From NCBI GenBank assembly GCA_037974965.1, contig JBBPFI010000005.1, positions 1,054,001 through 1,118,000 of the forward strand: a stretch of 64,000 nucleotides of DNA, given 5' to 3'. The stretch is from Dacryopinax spathularia. Lineage: Eukaryota > Basidiomycota > Dacrymycetes > Dacrymycetales > Dacrymycetaceae. Positions 41,627 to 52,877 of this stretch are shown in pieces. The stretch's first letter is position 1, and each line of letters begins with the position of its first letter. The translations under genes and the position numbers were made by a program. The notes beneath the pieces were generated by a model. That model saw only the letters and a list, made by a program, of their open reading frames with translations. It had not been told where the DNA came from and made no database searches.

Positions 41627-42487
41627 ATGATGTTATCACCGCTCTACGCAGTCCTCGCTGCCGCCACGGTGTCTGCGACGCCCTTCCACGCACAAAAGCG
41701 GGACGGCGTCGACCTCTGGCCCGAATGGGACGGCATCAAAGCCCTGTACGCTCCTCGCTCCCTCGCCCGGTTTTTCGCCTAGCTAACCGTTCACACCAGC
41801 TTAGAACCGCTCAACCTCCTCGTAGACGGCGCCTACTGGCGGGGCACAGCTCCTTTCTGCAGCGACACCTGTTCCTCTGACGAGCTCGTGCTCGTAAAGC
41901 TCAGCAGGGCCTGGGATCCGGACTTTGATTTCACGGAGCTGTACCGTACGTCCATGTCCAGCCGTTGTAGAAGCTGCGCGCGCATCCTGACGCCTGCGTA
42001 TCATTGATCGTAGTCGCAAAAAACTCGGACTTCGGGGGCTCTCCGTGCTGGTTCGGCACGCAAAAGTCGCTGTGCGCTCGGGCTGGTCAAACTAACTGTA
42101 AGCGTCCCGGGCCAACCCCCGTGTGCCTTGCTTCTGGGCGGCCGGTCGCTGACGCTGCCTTGGCAGGTATGACAAAGCCCGCCACTCTCACAATCAGCTG
42201 CGAGAACTGGCACAATATCATGCAAGGCGTAGGAATCGAGTTTGGTCCAATCTTCGACCACAAGTACGACGGGTATGTTTCCCTCGCTCCCGTCGTCGCT
42301 GTCCTCTTAGTCTTACCCCCGCTTCAGCTGCAGCCTTGTCGATCCGCCGACGGATCCGTGCGGCGTCGAGAACGGCGGGAATGGGGGGCAGCCGATTATG
42401 GTCAAGCAGTTCCCGTTTCACTCGGTGAACGACGAGGGGCCGCCGTATCTGTTTACGGTTGACGTGGAGTTTTCTTGCTGCGCTTAG
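41627..42487 (+). CDS. Small secreted Cys protein, GTAP family member 5
   Basis: The clearest member. MMLSPLYAVLAAATVSATPF (signal peptide) is followed by a Lys-Arg pair and VDLWPEWDGIKAL. After an intron comes LEPLNLLVDGAYWRGTAPFC then SDTCSSDELVLVKLSRAWDP. A third exon gives DFGGSPCWFGTQKSLCARAG, a fourth TKPATLTISCENWHNIMQGV, and the last SLVDPPTDPCGVENGGNGGQ to YLFTVDVEFSCCA. The exon order and the LEPL[ND]LLV start of exon 2 match member 1 about 13 kb away. Kex2-like processing at the KR site is possible. No enzymatic motif recognised. Confidence 0.75.
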
Positions 42488-43008
42488 GCATTCGCATCGA
42501 AGGAATCAATATGAGATACATCCCTCTATGCATGATACCTGTGTGAATTGCACACGAAAAAGCACGGCATGCGGACAGAAACACGGTATCTCGGCACCAT
42601 TGACCTCCGGTGCCGCCGTTGGGTGCGCCGGGGTTGTGATGCCATGCGCGGGCAAGCAGGGAGAGCGATCCGGATTCTTACAATGACTCGTATGGAAGGC
42701 CTCCCAAGCTTCATCGACCATCCCAGTCTCACCGTCCCCTGGCGGCCGGCGGTGTCACCAGCAACCCACGGGCCACACTTGCTAAATCTTAGTCACTCAA
42801 ACTGCCTCAAAGCATGCGAGGTTATTGTGCAAATGACGGGTACGTGCTCAGAGACATGATCGGGATTCACCCGTGGATCAGTAGCTACTTACCCGAACAG
42901 AAATACGCGGCAACGCTTCACGCATTGCCGACGTATTTCAGAAGGGTAAGCTGTTGGCACAGGTTCAGGCTTGATGGCAGACACTGTGACACACAATCTT
43001 GATGTTCC
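42488..43008. other. Convergent intergenic space
   Basis: Lies between GTAP member 5 and the ISG12-like gene. Short frames on both strands show no motif. Nothing else seen. Confidence 0.4.
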
Positions 43009-43587
43009 TTAGGCGAAAAACTTGAGGAGAGCGGTGGTCATCGTGCCCACGAAGAGGGCAGCACCGGAGATAGCTTGCCAGGCTGCGACGGCTTGGACGC
43101 CCATGGCACCGCCCATGGCGTAGGACTGGATCAGGGCAAACACGGAGCCGGCTGGCGTCACACCTCCGAACATTGTCATCTGGATCCATGCAGCCAATGA
43201 GCCTGAATAGCACTGTTAGAGGACGTGCTGTTCCTTACGAACGGCGCGGGCGTACCTGCCACTGGACCGGCTGGTCCAAATCCAGCAAGACTGAAGAACA
43301 AAGGCCCTGTGAGAACCGGCAGGCTGATGATCGTGACCATCCAGCTCGCGCCCAATCCGAGCAGGCGAAGCTGCCAGCCATACTTCCCCAGCAAGACAGC
43401 CAGAGGAGCAAGCAGCGTGGAGAGATTGTCAGTGATTGCAACGTTGATAAGCGCGCTCGACAAAGGACTGGCGACTCTGCCTGGTTAGAGATGCGTCAAT
43501 CCCCGAAAAGCAAAGATAAAGTGATTTGCAACGCGAACCTGCGAGGTGCTTAGCCGTCAATACAAGGGTGTTGTATAGAGCAGCCAT
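43009..43587 (-). CDS. Interferon-6-16/ISG12-like small membrane protein
   Basis: Three exons give about 155 aa: MAALYNTLVLTAKHLAG, then SPLSSALINVAITDNLSTLL ... LPVLTGPLFFSLAGFGPAGP, then spliced VAG-SLAAWIQMTMFGGVTP and AGSVFALIQSYAMGGAMG. The Gly/Ala-rich GPVAGSLAAWxQ...AGSxFAxxQS-x-AM-GG pattern is the hallmark of the Ifi-6-16 family, whose animal members (IFI6, IFI27) are mitochondrial or ER membrane proteins. Fungal homologues exist but are uncharacterised. Several hydrophobic helices and no cleavable signal are evident. An in-frame upstream ATG at 43632 would add 15 residues. Confidence 0.75.
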
Positions 43588-44078
43588 CCTTAGAGTAACT
43601 GGGACGATCAAGACTATAACTGAGGAAGACAAGCTTAAGACAGAGACGAGCGAGTGATATAGGGCTCAGGCTGCCAGCTGCCAGCACATCGCCTTCTGGT
43701 ATCGCTTCCGGTTCGGGAATATGACTTGTTAGGAATGAGTCCCGCAGAAGCAGAGGCCATGCGGCAAATGCAGTCGACATCATGTCGAGCAGAGAAAGTT
43801 CAGAGGCCAGATAATGACGAGTCATGCTGATCAGGTGTTGGGCTTAGCTATAGCCTTTCCCGCTGACATTTCGAAAATTCCGAAGAAGACCAGGAACGTA
43901 GAGCCAGCGACCGCATCTCCACGGCAAGTTTATCGTGGTCGGGTTAGTAGCCATGATACCACCTTCTAGGCGTAGTGCTGCAAAACAGATCCATTATACT
44001 GATACAGGAGCACAAGACCCGATTCGACGAGGACAGCTCCTCCGCCAAAGCGAGCCTTATGCCAACGAGGAAACGTCC
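43588..44078. other. Intergenic with one unsupported frame
   Basis: A minus-strand frame at 43550-43825 has some hydrophobic character but no motif and no clear link to the ISG12-like gene. Otherwise it is the promoter of that gene plus the 3' side of eIF2B alpha. Confidence 0.35.
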
Positions 44079-45578
44079 TCAATCCGCAAAGACGCCGACC
44101 AAGTATCCGCTGACACCCTGAGGCGTAAGGATCCCGACATCGCTCACGACCAAGCTGATCAAGTCGGGTCGGGTATAGTCCACTTCCGGGTTCTGGTCCA
44201 CTTGTTCTTTCGTCATCCCGCCCGCTAGGCCAACAGCGAATAGAGGTCCGAATCCGGATTTTGGCTGTTCTCGCGAAGGGGTCGGGGGGATTGCGGAGCC
44301 GTGAGCTGAGCCTGCGAGGGAAGCGATGGAGGATGCTCGGGAAAGGAGGAGGTTGGGCGTTTGTTGACCGCGGGAGGGATGCTGTGCCGGGACTGGCAGG
44401 TAGTTCGGCATATAGGGTAGGTCGTATTGGTTCAGCGGGAAATGCCGCAGGAATTTATAGCTGAACCATTGTCAGCCCACTGCTGTGGGAGCGAGAAAGC
44501 AAGCGCACCTCTCCGCGAGAGCATAGAATGGTCGTCCGCTATCTTTGGCGATCACCGCCAAACCCGCAGTCCCCACAGCATTGATCAACCCACCACTCTC
44601 CACCACAGCCTCGGAGCCAACCAATACCAGATCCACCTTATCCATGATGTACGCAACGGCGGTGTCGAGGATCAGAGTACATGGTATCTGCATTCGCTCC
44701 AGCAGGCTCACGGTCTTGACCCTGCCCACAGTCAATAGGCGCCTATAGCTGCGTAATTGGCACGCTTACCCTAATGAACGCGGACGAGCTTCTGTAACGT
44801 AGACAGATATCCGTTTGCGTGACCTGTGGGCGGCCAATAGCGCTTGCATGACCACCCGGGAGTATGAATGCGTCAAGATCTAGTATCCGGTTAGTCTACG
44901 CAGCTGTGGGGCGGGAGCTTGAACGCACGACAGCATCATCCTGAATAAACCCAAGTGCAAACTTGGAAATCTTATCCCTCGACTCGGTCGGTAGTACCCG
45001 CGCATATGCCCTCCCCTGTTCCACGATCTCCTGCTTATGTAGAGCAAAGTCCTGTATAGCAATTAGGACCAGCACCATTCTGCCGCCATAAGCCGCTCAC
45101 ATCATGCTCTTGCCGGGTTGTCGTCACGTATCGTACGAAGAGGTCACAGCCAGCTGATAACGATATTGGGTTTGCCGTGCCCTTCTTGAGTTTGTCGGCG
45201 CCTGATTGGAGTTCGTGCACGAGTTGGGACATGGTTTGTGCTGCAAGCCGAGTCAGTACCCCCGCTCAACGAGATCAGTGCAACGAGCGAACCTGATGAC
45301 CGCTCCACCAGCTCCGTTAAAGCAGCCACGGCGGCTATCGGCATTGGTAGCTACAACCCTCCCTAATCAGCCGGTGTCTAGAGTCGAACCCAAGAGCTAC
45401 GTACGTCCTCATCGCTCAGCAAGTTCTTGTAGTGCTGCACAACGTCAAACGGCGGAGGACCAGGCAGCGGCGCGAGCTGGTCTCCATCTTCCGATATTGC
45501 AGAGGGCGACATGATGGGTACTGTTAGAGGAGTTGCCGATAATGGCGAGGACGTCACTGGACTCGTGGTGGATTCCAT
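44079..45578 (-). CDS. GCN3: Translation initiation factor eIF2B, alpha subunit
   Basis: Multi-exon. [15 protein letters not shown] near the N-terminus, [36 protein letters not shown] then [59 protein letters not shown] then [20 protein letters not shown] and [20 protein letters not shown] are diagnostic of the eIF2B alpha/beta/delta fold and best fit alpha. The C-terminus carries an insertion rich in Ser/Pro ([20 protein letters not shown]) before [20 protein letters not shown] then GVSGYLV. eIF2B recharges eIF2 with GTP in the cytosol; the alpha subunit senses eIF2 phosphorylation in the general amino-acid control response. Exact borders of the small exons around 44750-45330 are approximate. 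Confidence 0.88.
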
Positions 45579-46137
45579 GACTCTGACGGGGGAGCGCGTA
45601 ATAATAGAATGCGGGTACTGTAGGGGAGAAGCGATGTCGAGAAAGGATTATCTGAAGTTTTGGGTCCGCGGTTTGGAATGAAGCTGAGGGCGCGGGGTGA
45701 CCTGTGCTCTTACTTCGGACGGCGTACAACTCAACTGCAAGCAAGGTCGTCCATATCTCTCTCGACGTCCGTTCAGAGGAGATCATGGAAGAAATTATAC
45801 AGGTCAGTATTCTAGTCTGACCGAATACACAGGAAGGAGTAGAAAGTCTGCTACAGCCCAGTATACGGCGCCCCGCGCCGCGGAACATACCAATGCAATA
45901 CCCGTTGCCAGAGGAAAGTCGCGGGACCGGCATGTTGGATATTGCGACTCGTTGACCGATCCGTACTCACCGTAATCGCACAAGTCAGGCTCTATAAGAG
46001 ACCATATCGCTTGCGGAAATATAGCGTGATCGCAGATGGCCGTAAGGGCGGCGTCGTTGGCGGAGAGAAATAATCTGGTAACACTGGTCGTCTATTACTC
46101 GAGTAAGCCATCTCCTTGAAGGATATGAAGGGAGGCC
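45579..46137. other. Intergenic, promoter of eIF2B alpha
   Basis: No supported exon. It holds the promoter side of eIF2B alpha and the 3' side of the F-box-like gene, both on the minus strand. Confidence 0.4.
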
Positions 46138-47454
46138 TTACAGATGCACCATAAACTTCTCCATGTACGGTGGGCCACTGCAAGTGGTATACGTAGCTTC
46201 GAACGGTAGACCAATTTCTTCGCACTTCTCCGCGAAACGGGCGTAGGTCGTATCTGGTAGATTGGATGTGACCTCGATCTTCTCGATCTGCGGTATCCGC
46301 ATGCCGATAGCATTAAAGAGTGCCGTGGCGATTGGCGACGGGAATCGGTCATGCGGAAGGTCGTTGATGAATATAATCTGGCGGACTGTAGGCGGCAGAA
46401 GGAGGAACGAGAACGGTTCAAGGAGTTTGTTCCGACGGCATTCGACCACTTCGAGGGCGGGCAGGTCTCGGAGGAACCAGCTGCCGGTGTTTGGCGGGAG
46501 GGAGAGGAACTCTGTTTCTTCTAGGATTAGCTTGCGTAGCTTTGTTCCGCCCGGGAGGGAGGGCGTGACGGCTAGCCATGCTTCGGGTGCTTCGACGATC
46601 CGACCAACGTGGGAGACATGCAGTTCTTCGGCGAAGTCGGCACATTCCGCCAGTGCTTGCCAGACGAATCGGACGGGTCCTCGGGCCCATGTCTTGCCGC
46701 TGAGCTCGACGCGCTTTGTTGCTCGGAACGAGGCTCGTGCCTTGCTTCCCAGGGAGAACCGAAGTTGAAGCAAGTGCTGACGCACCCAGGACATGTTGTC
46801 GAAGTGCCCGCTGACGTACGGAAGCCACTCTTCCTCTTCCTCCTGCTGGTTGGGTCGACCCAGATGTCGGGATATGCCGAATGACGTTATTGATGTTGGT
46901 GGTACATATGGCGTATACAGACCAACAAGATTGTCGCACAGGGAAAGAAGCTGGATCGCGCAAGCGAATATATCCGAATGGACCAGATCCTTCGGTCGCA
47001 CATACTGAGGAACCTGGATGGCGGCTAACCGAATGGCGGCGGCGAGGTCTGGCCGTTGGCGAAGTGTCCTGAGAAGCAGGTGGAGATCACCGCCGATAGC
47101 GACGTGGGAAGGCAAGGTCGCCTTCTCATCTTCGTCCGACCTTGAAATGGGTCGATAGATCAGAAGTCGGTCGTACTTGCGTGGAGGCGGGGCCGTACAG
47201 GTCCAAGTATATTTTCGCATCATCACTTCTATGGAGCGGTATAGCACTTTCTCGGCCGCGGCACGGACGGCACGACATGTCTTCGTATAGGCGCTCAGGT
47301 CCCGCCTGGATGCGGAGAAGTTGCTCCAACAATTGAGCTTGTTTTGTTCTTTATCCACCACGCTCATTACATAGCGCGGATCGTCGCCGTGGATGTGCCA
47401 GGCGATCGCTTCGAGCAGCTCGACCGGTAGGCTCAGAAGACCGGCCAAGCACAT
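46138..47454 (-). CDS. F-box-like protein, 438 aa
   Basis: Single frame from MCLAGLLSLPVELLEAIAWH to KFMVHL. The N-terminal LLSLPVELLEAIAWHI ... AYTKTCRAVRAAAEKVLYRS has the Leu-Pro-x-Glu-Leu and downstream Cys-Arg pattern of F-box domains in basidiomycetes. The rest contains irregular leucine-rich segments (LRKLILEETEFLSLPP, LPALEVVECRRNKL) suited to a degenerate leucine-rich repeat fold. Such proteins usually recruit substrates to SCF ubiquitin ligases; the partner is unknown. No introns needed. Confidence 0.7.
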   Translation of the reverse strand: MCLAGLLSLPVELLEAIAWHIHGDDPRYVMSVVDKEQNKLNCWSNFSASRRDLSAYTKTCRAVRAAAEKVLYRSIEVMMRKYTWTCTAPPPRKYDRLLIYRPISRSDEDEKATLPSHVAIGGDLHLLLRTLRQRPDLAAAIRLAAIQVPQYVRPKDLVHSDIFACAIQLLSLCDNLVGLYTPYVPPTSITSFGISRHLGRPNQQEEEEEWLPYVSGHFDNMSWVRQHLLQLRFSLGSKARASFRATKRVELSGKTWARGPVRFVWQALAECADFAEELHVSHVGRIVEAPEAWLAVTPSLPGGTKLRKLILEETEFLSLPPNTGSWFLRDLPALEVVECRRNKLLEPFSFLLLPPTVRQIIFINDLPHDRFPSPIATALFNAIGMRIPQIEKIEVTSNLPDTTYARFAEKCEEIGLPFEATYTTCSGPPYMEKFMVHL

Positions 47455-48088
47455 GATTGGTCCAGATGCTGATAATCACGTGTCAGCGCGTATTAGGACA
47501 TGGTCCCATCTCTACCCACTTGAGGTCGAATCCAGTCAGACAATGTCGGTCTATAGCTGCCTCATAGCGGATTAGAACAGGAAAGGACGGGGGGGATGTT
47601 GACCGAGGGGACAGGGCTGGCGATAGGTTGATCAAGCGGGCGTGGACAGACAATCTTTGCCGAGAGGCTCGCCCTAGCTCGAGCACGCGTTGCTACAGAA
47701 CACAGCAGAAGCGAGCGGCAAGACGGCCCGCCGGAAGATTAGGAAATGCGTGCCCCTCAGGGCATATCGATGATATCGAAGATAGTCGTGACTCCAACAT
47801 GGGACAATCGATAGCGTTGACCGTCGACCATTACGGCTGCAAAACGTAGGGGATTGATGGGGCCATCAATGAACGTGGGACACAACTGACAACGCGGAGG
47901 ATCATCGGCGGAGATCGAGAGTTACTCAAAAGCATCCGAAGATGGGACTTCACGTGACCTGAAATGGACGCGCCCTATTTTCCTTGCGGATGCATTTGTT
48001 GGGCGTCACCATCGCGTGCCCCGTTGTTCGTCCCACAACCAATTCCCCCCATCATTCATCAACGGCCGTCTCTTTGTTCTCATCCATC
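47455..48088. other. Divergent intergenic region
   Basis: The F-box-like gene and the large disordered-protein gene diverge from here, so both promoters are inside. An in-frame ATG at 47984 exists upstream of the chosen start of the next gene, but its leader is low-quality. No other feature recognised. Confidence 0.4.
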
Positions 48089-51000
48089 ATGGCCGATACG
48101 ACAACAGCAACAACATCAACACCATTACGAACGACACTAACTGACATACGTTTCTTATTCTCACCAGCAAAGTCAGAAGACCGGGCTAGTTTCGCTGCAA
48201 GCGTCGATGACGGAGAGCAGGATGAGGCGACCGTTGGGGAGCTTTTGTTACCGGAGGAGGTGCTCGAGGGGTTGAGGCCGACATCACCGCAGAAGGCGGG
48301 TAATGTGACTGGCACTCCGGCAGGAGTGGAGCTTGATGAACAGGCAGACGTGTCTCTTTCTGGTACGCTAGTGATCGAACACTGCCAACTGCTCGTTTTC
48401 TGATATCGAAACCAGCCTCGTCGGCGTCATCCAGCTCTCCGTCTACACCTGAGCAATCCCTGCTTCTGTCTCATTTGGCTGCTCGACCGCTTCAGTCGAC
48501 GCCGCGTGGAGGCCTGACTGACTCTCCGGCTGGACCGTCGACTCCGATCAGACTTGTCGACAGTGTCCAACTATCGAACAACACTCCGGCACGAGTGCCT
48601 CAGTCCGAACTATCGATCGCACGAAACATACCTCTGCCGCCATCCCCATACCTCGAAGATGCCCGACAACCCCCTAGCTCGCCGCTGGCTTTACCTCAGT
48701 CCGAGCTCTCGATCGCTCGCAACATTCCTTTACCGCCTTCTCCACTCCCCGTGAACTCCCCAGCGCGGTCAGAGCTCAGCATAGCTTGCCAGATCCCGCT
48801 TCCGCCGTCGCCAGCTGTCGAGCTACCGCAATCGGAGCTCTCTATTGCACGCAACATTCCTTTACCTCTATCGCCCTCTATCGTCCGATCTCCAGCAAAC
48901 GAATCACGAGTTACGGGCGAAGAAGTGGACGGAGAGGCGTCACTGGTCACGACCGACCTGCAAGCTATTCAAACCTTAACAGATGGTGTCCCCATTACTC
49001 CTTCCAAGCACCGAACTCCATCCACCAGCGCGACGTCCGTCGAGCTCGGTCGAGGTCTGCGCGAACTGTTCGCCGCCTCTCCAGGAGCACGAGTCGTCCC
49101 CCTCATACAAGAGACCTCCGTGGACTTCCTCGTCCCAATCGGCGGCGACTCCTCCATATCACTCTCCATGCCCCACCCACCTTCCGTCCTGGAATCGGAC
49201 ATATCGATGTCCTCACTGCTCAACGCTGTCTTCCCGCCTCCAGCTTCAATCTCCCAGACAGATTCGAACGAATCGTTCGATATCCTCCGTACGCCTGCTC
49301 CGCCAGAGCACTCCGGCTCATCATCCTCCGATATGGCCGTCCCGACAGTAGAAGAACTGCTTCATCAGACCGCGTTCACCTTCTCGTTCGTCCCGAGCAA
49401 TCCTTTACCGACGCCGATAACGAACAGGGTTGACGCGAACGTACCGGCTCTAAGGCTGTCAGAGGTCATTAGGCCTGAAGCGTTCCTCCCGACTCCTCAT
49501 CGACCAGAAGGGTCCTCCGCCGCACCCGCGGTTGCCTCTCCTTTTCCTAAGGCTGCAGCCGTGCTGGCGGACAAGCTGCTCGCTTTGCCCATTCCGACGG
49601 CTAGTCACCCTTCCGCTGCATCGGGGAACACAACTGCCCCTTTAGAGGAAACGAAGACCAGCCCATCTGCGAATGTGGAAGCGCAGAGGAGCCCCACGAA
49701 GACCGCCGCCCCACAAGAGCCGCCTTCCACTCCCCGAACCTCAGCCCCTGACCTTGCGGGAGCCCGCAAGCCGAAATGCAGCAAGCGCAGCACCAATAAC
49801 GGAGAAGACCGAGCCACCGCTCCAAAGAAACATACATCCGATAAGGAGGAGAAGAAGCGGAAACGGAAGGAGGAAGTCAAAGACTTCACCGCCTTAGGGG
49901 ACAAGGAGAATGCAGCACCGGTCCCACCCCGACTGACGAGGTCGGCTTCTTCGAGGTCTGCTGAATTGTCGTCCAAGCTGGTGAACGCTGTTGCCGCTAC
50001 CACAGCTGCCAACCGTTCTCCGTTAAAACCTTCGAACGGCGCACCAGTAGCCGCTCCTCCGTCTTCTCCGACAAAGAACGTCCCCCTGAAGCCCTCCAAA
50101 CCCGCCGCAATGCCTAAGCCCGCACCTACCTCCAAGCTCCCCACCGCTGCTAAGAAACGGTCTGCTCTGCCTGTCCCTACCGCTATTCCTCGACCTGCTG
50201 CGAGTCGGTTGGCTGCACCGGGGTCCTCGTTGAAGACATCGACTGCGCTGAAGACTTCTGTGCCTGTACCGCCCATCGCTCAGCGTGTTAGCGTTGCTGT
50301 CCCGACCGCTGGTAGTCCCTCGCGGTCACTGCTTTCTTCAGGGGTAAGTCCTTTGTGCATAGATTGTACCCCCCATAATCTGACATTCTGTCAGGCAATG
50401 CGCGTACCTTCTCCCAAGAAACCCGCCAGAAGTCGACTCGCCGAATCCGCACCAGCGTCAGCCCTGTCTCCGGCTCCTACGCTGTTCTCCGGACTTCGCG
50501 GCTTAGCGCCTCCGCCTCCTTTCGGGTCATTCGACTTCCGCAGTGGTCCCTTTGCACCGATGCCTTCACCGGCAATTCGTAACCTTGGCTCGCCTGTCCG
50601 TGTGATGCGGAACGGTAGCACGCAGGAAGTCCCGCTTCGGAAAGCCAGCTCGACTGAAGCGACTGAGACGAAGCGCGGCCCATCACCGCCGAACGCTGCG
50701 GATACCAAGACCTCCGCTCCGAATTCGTCCTCTACAACGTCGTCCGAAACCAGGGTCGCAAGCACCGAGGCCCGTCCTACCCGGCGAATGCCAACCCGTC
50801 AAGCGAAGACCGATTCGCCGCTCGGCGGAGCGAAAACGAAGACGCCCGCTCCGGTCAAAGGTCGTGTGGCCTCCATGAAGAAACCTGCCCCTGAGCCCGC
50901 ATCCCGCATGCCCGCGATGAGCGAAGTCGAGCTACGTCAGCTGACGGCTAAGAACACGCGGAAGAACGAGCAGGTGCATTCCCAGATGGAGATCGTCACT

Positions 51001-51689
51001 GTCTACCGGGACATGCCTCGTCCTCCCAGCCCAAGCTCACGTATCCGAACCGTCGCGGAGAAGGAGAAAGAAGAACGGAAAGTCTCAAGGGACGAGCGCG
51101 CGAAGCGCCGAAATGCTGCCAGAGGGTCGAGTGACACAGAAGAGATCGAGCAACCTAAGATAATCGAGCGCCCGCTTAAGCATGCCCGTGGACCGGGGGA
51201 CGACGAGGACTACAGCACGCCCGCTTCCAAGCGCCGCCGAGTGGAAGAAGGCTCCGAAGAGGAAAGGAGCGACGACACGACCGTCTCCAAGAGCTCGAAG
51301 CGGTCTCGGCGGTCTTCTTCTGCTACTCCGGGGAGGAAGAGACGGATCAAGGCTGTGAGGTGGGATAAGGCGCTCATCGTACCGCCTCAGTTGCCAGTGG
51401 TGCAGGTACCGTCCAAGCGCAGCCCTAGTACGGAGCCTCCCGCCAATGGCTGTCTAAAGCCCGCGTCTAAGGTACGCTTCTTCTTCTTCTCCTTCCCTCT
51501 GAGTCCAGGATGAGGTGTTGATAACGAGGGCAGGAATATCAGTTAGACGCACTGGGAAATATTCCTGAGGCCGGCCAAACGCCCAAGGACGTCGAGAAAC
51601 AGCGAATCAAAGTTGCTAAGTTCATATACAACGACGACGCCCCCGAGTCCAGTACAGCCAGCACGCGTCGGCCGCGAAAAGCCTCATAA
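48089..51689 (+). CDS. Large disordered nuclear-type protein with short linear repeats
   Basis: Starts MADTTTATTSTPLRTTLTDI. A first exon to about 48360 joins the long exon 48475-51469. A 51-nt in-frame stretch at 50344-50394 has perfect intron ends (ggg|gtaagt ... tgtcag|gca) and is probably spliced. The last exon from about 51543 gives LDALGNIPEAGQTPKDVEKQ to RPRKAS. Four copies of a motif SELSIARNIPLPPSP occur near residues 130-240. The body is Ser/Pro/Thr-rich, with many SP and TP sites suited to cyclin-dependent kinases. Basic clusters (KKRKRKEEVK, SKRRRVEEGS, GRKRRIKAVRW) look like nuclear localisation signals. About 1100 residues. No folded domain recognised; a chromatin or cell-cycle role is conjecture. 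Confidence 0.7.
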
Positions 51690-52156
51690 ACCCCTTACTC
51701 CCCCAAACCCCACTCACGCGCGCAGAGGACTGTCACCATCGATGGGCCCCAAAGTGACAGCAGGCACACGAGTAGACAGGACGCGGGATGGGAGTAGACA
51801 GCAGGCGCGCGGGGTAGATACCAGTAAACATCGATACCATCTTTCTTTTCCGTTTCGATTTGAAGTGTTTGTCGGTGCACGCCCGCCCCTGGGAGTGTGT
51901 TGCATTTGTAGTTATGTACATTGCGGGTGATTAGCATCTAATGAATATTATGTTACATACATGAACTGGAGATATTTCCTTCGCAGGCGGTCAAAAGCGC
52001 CCTGCTTCGTGTGCGGGCCAGGTACAGTAGTATGCTGTGCGCAAGTTGGGACTTGCCGGCAAACTGTGCAGACTCAACCATGGCAACGTGGACCACTTCT
52101 TCTAGCTGCCGGGCGTCCGGTCGTGGGTGTAGAGATGCAGACAGTGATCGGAGCCC
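51690..52156. other. Convergent intergenic space
   Basis: Between the stop of the disordered-protein gene and the stop of the lysine-rich gene. No exon recognised; likely both 3' untranslated regions. Confidence 0.4.
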
Positions 52157-52718
52157 TCAACCAAACGAAACCCGTTTCCTCCCCTCCTTCGCCCTCGGCT
52201 TCTCCGGCTTGCTCTTCCCCTCCTTCTTCCCGCCCTGCATCTCCACCTTCTTCATCTCCTTCTTCCGCTTCTTCTTTTCCTTCAGCTTAGCAGCAGCAAG
52301 CGCCTTAGCCTCTTTCTGCTCCCCCATCAGCTACTCACGCAAAGGTGAGAAGAGAGAAGCAAGTACGCACGAGCTTAAGATCTTTCGGCCTCGGCTTCTT
52401 CTCCTTCTCCGCTTCCCTGGTCTTGCTCAACACTTCCTTCTACACCCCTCAATCAGCCCAAGTTCCCCAATTACTACTCCAACACAAGCAGAAAGGGAGC
52501 CAGAGGGAGAAGGAACGCACCTTCCGCTCAACCTTCTCCCTCGTCTCCTCCTCTTTCCCCTCCGCGATCAACTCAACAAGGCTGATAATATCTTTCTGCG
52601 CTTCCCCTCTATCAGCCCTCATTCTTTTCTCCTTGCTACATAAGTGAAAGGGGAAAGGGGAGGGACGCACGGCGTTATCGACGAAGACTTTCCGTGGTCT
52701 GTTGGGTTTCTTGGCCAT
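52157..52718 (-). CDS. Small lysine-rich protein, probably nucleolar
   Basis: Short gene with several small exons: MAKKPNRPRKVFVDNA, KRMRADRGEAQKDIISLVEL then IAEGKEEETREKVERK, EVLSKTREAEKEKKPRPKDL, and a final exon KEAKALAAAKLKEKKKRKKE then MKKVEMQGGKK to GRKRVSFG. The high Lys/Glu content and basic runs are typical of ribosome-biogenesis factors and nucleolar proteins. I do not recognise the exact family. It diverges from the RWD gene across a 159-base promoter region. Confidence 0.55.
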
Positions 52719-52877
52719 TTTCGTGGTGGTGGTGGTGAGGGGATGGTCGAAAATATCAACAACGCCACTCGCAGGGTTAGGGTTTGGGCGCTAAGAATAC
52801 ATCTTCGGACACTTCCTGCTGTGGAATTCGAGTCACTCTTCCCGGGCGGTCCACACTGTATAATATCACCCTGCGAT

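Noticed and set aside
45350-45400. tRNA-like T-loop (gggttcgactct on the minus strand)
   Set aside because: No pairing acceptor or anticodon arm was found around it, and it lies in an intron of eIF2B alpha.
48052-50765. Long minus-strand frames opposite the disordered-protein gene (for example 49605-50276)
   Set aside because: They are mirror frames caused by biased Ser/Pro/Thr codons of the real plus-strand gene and lack motifs.
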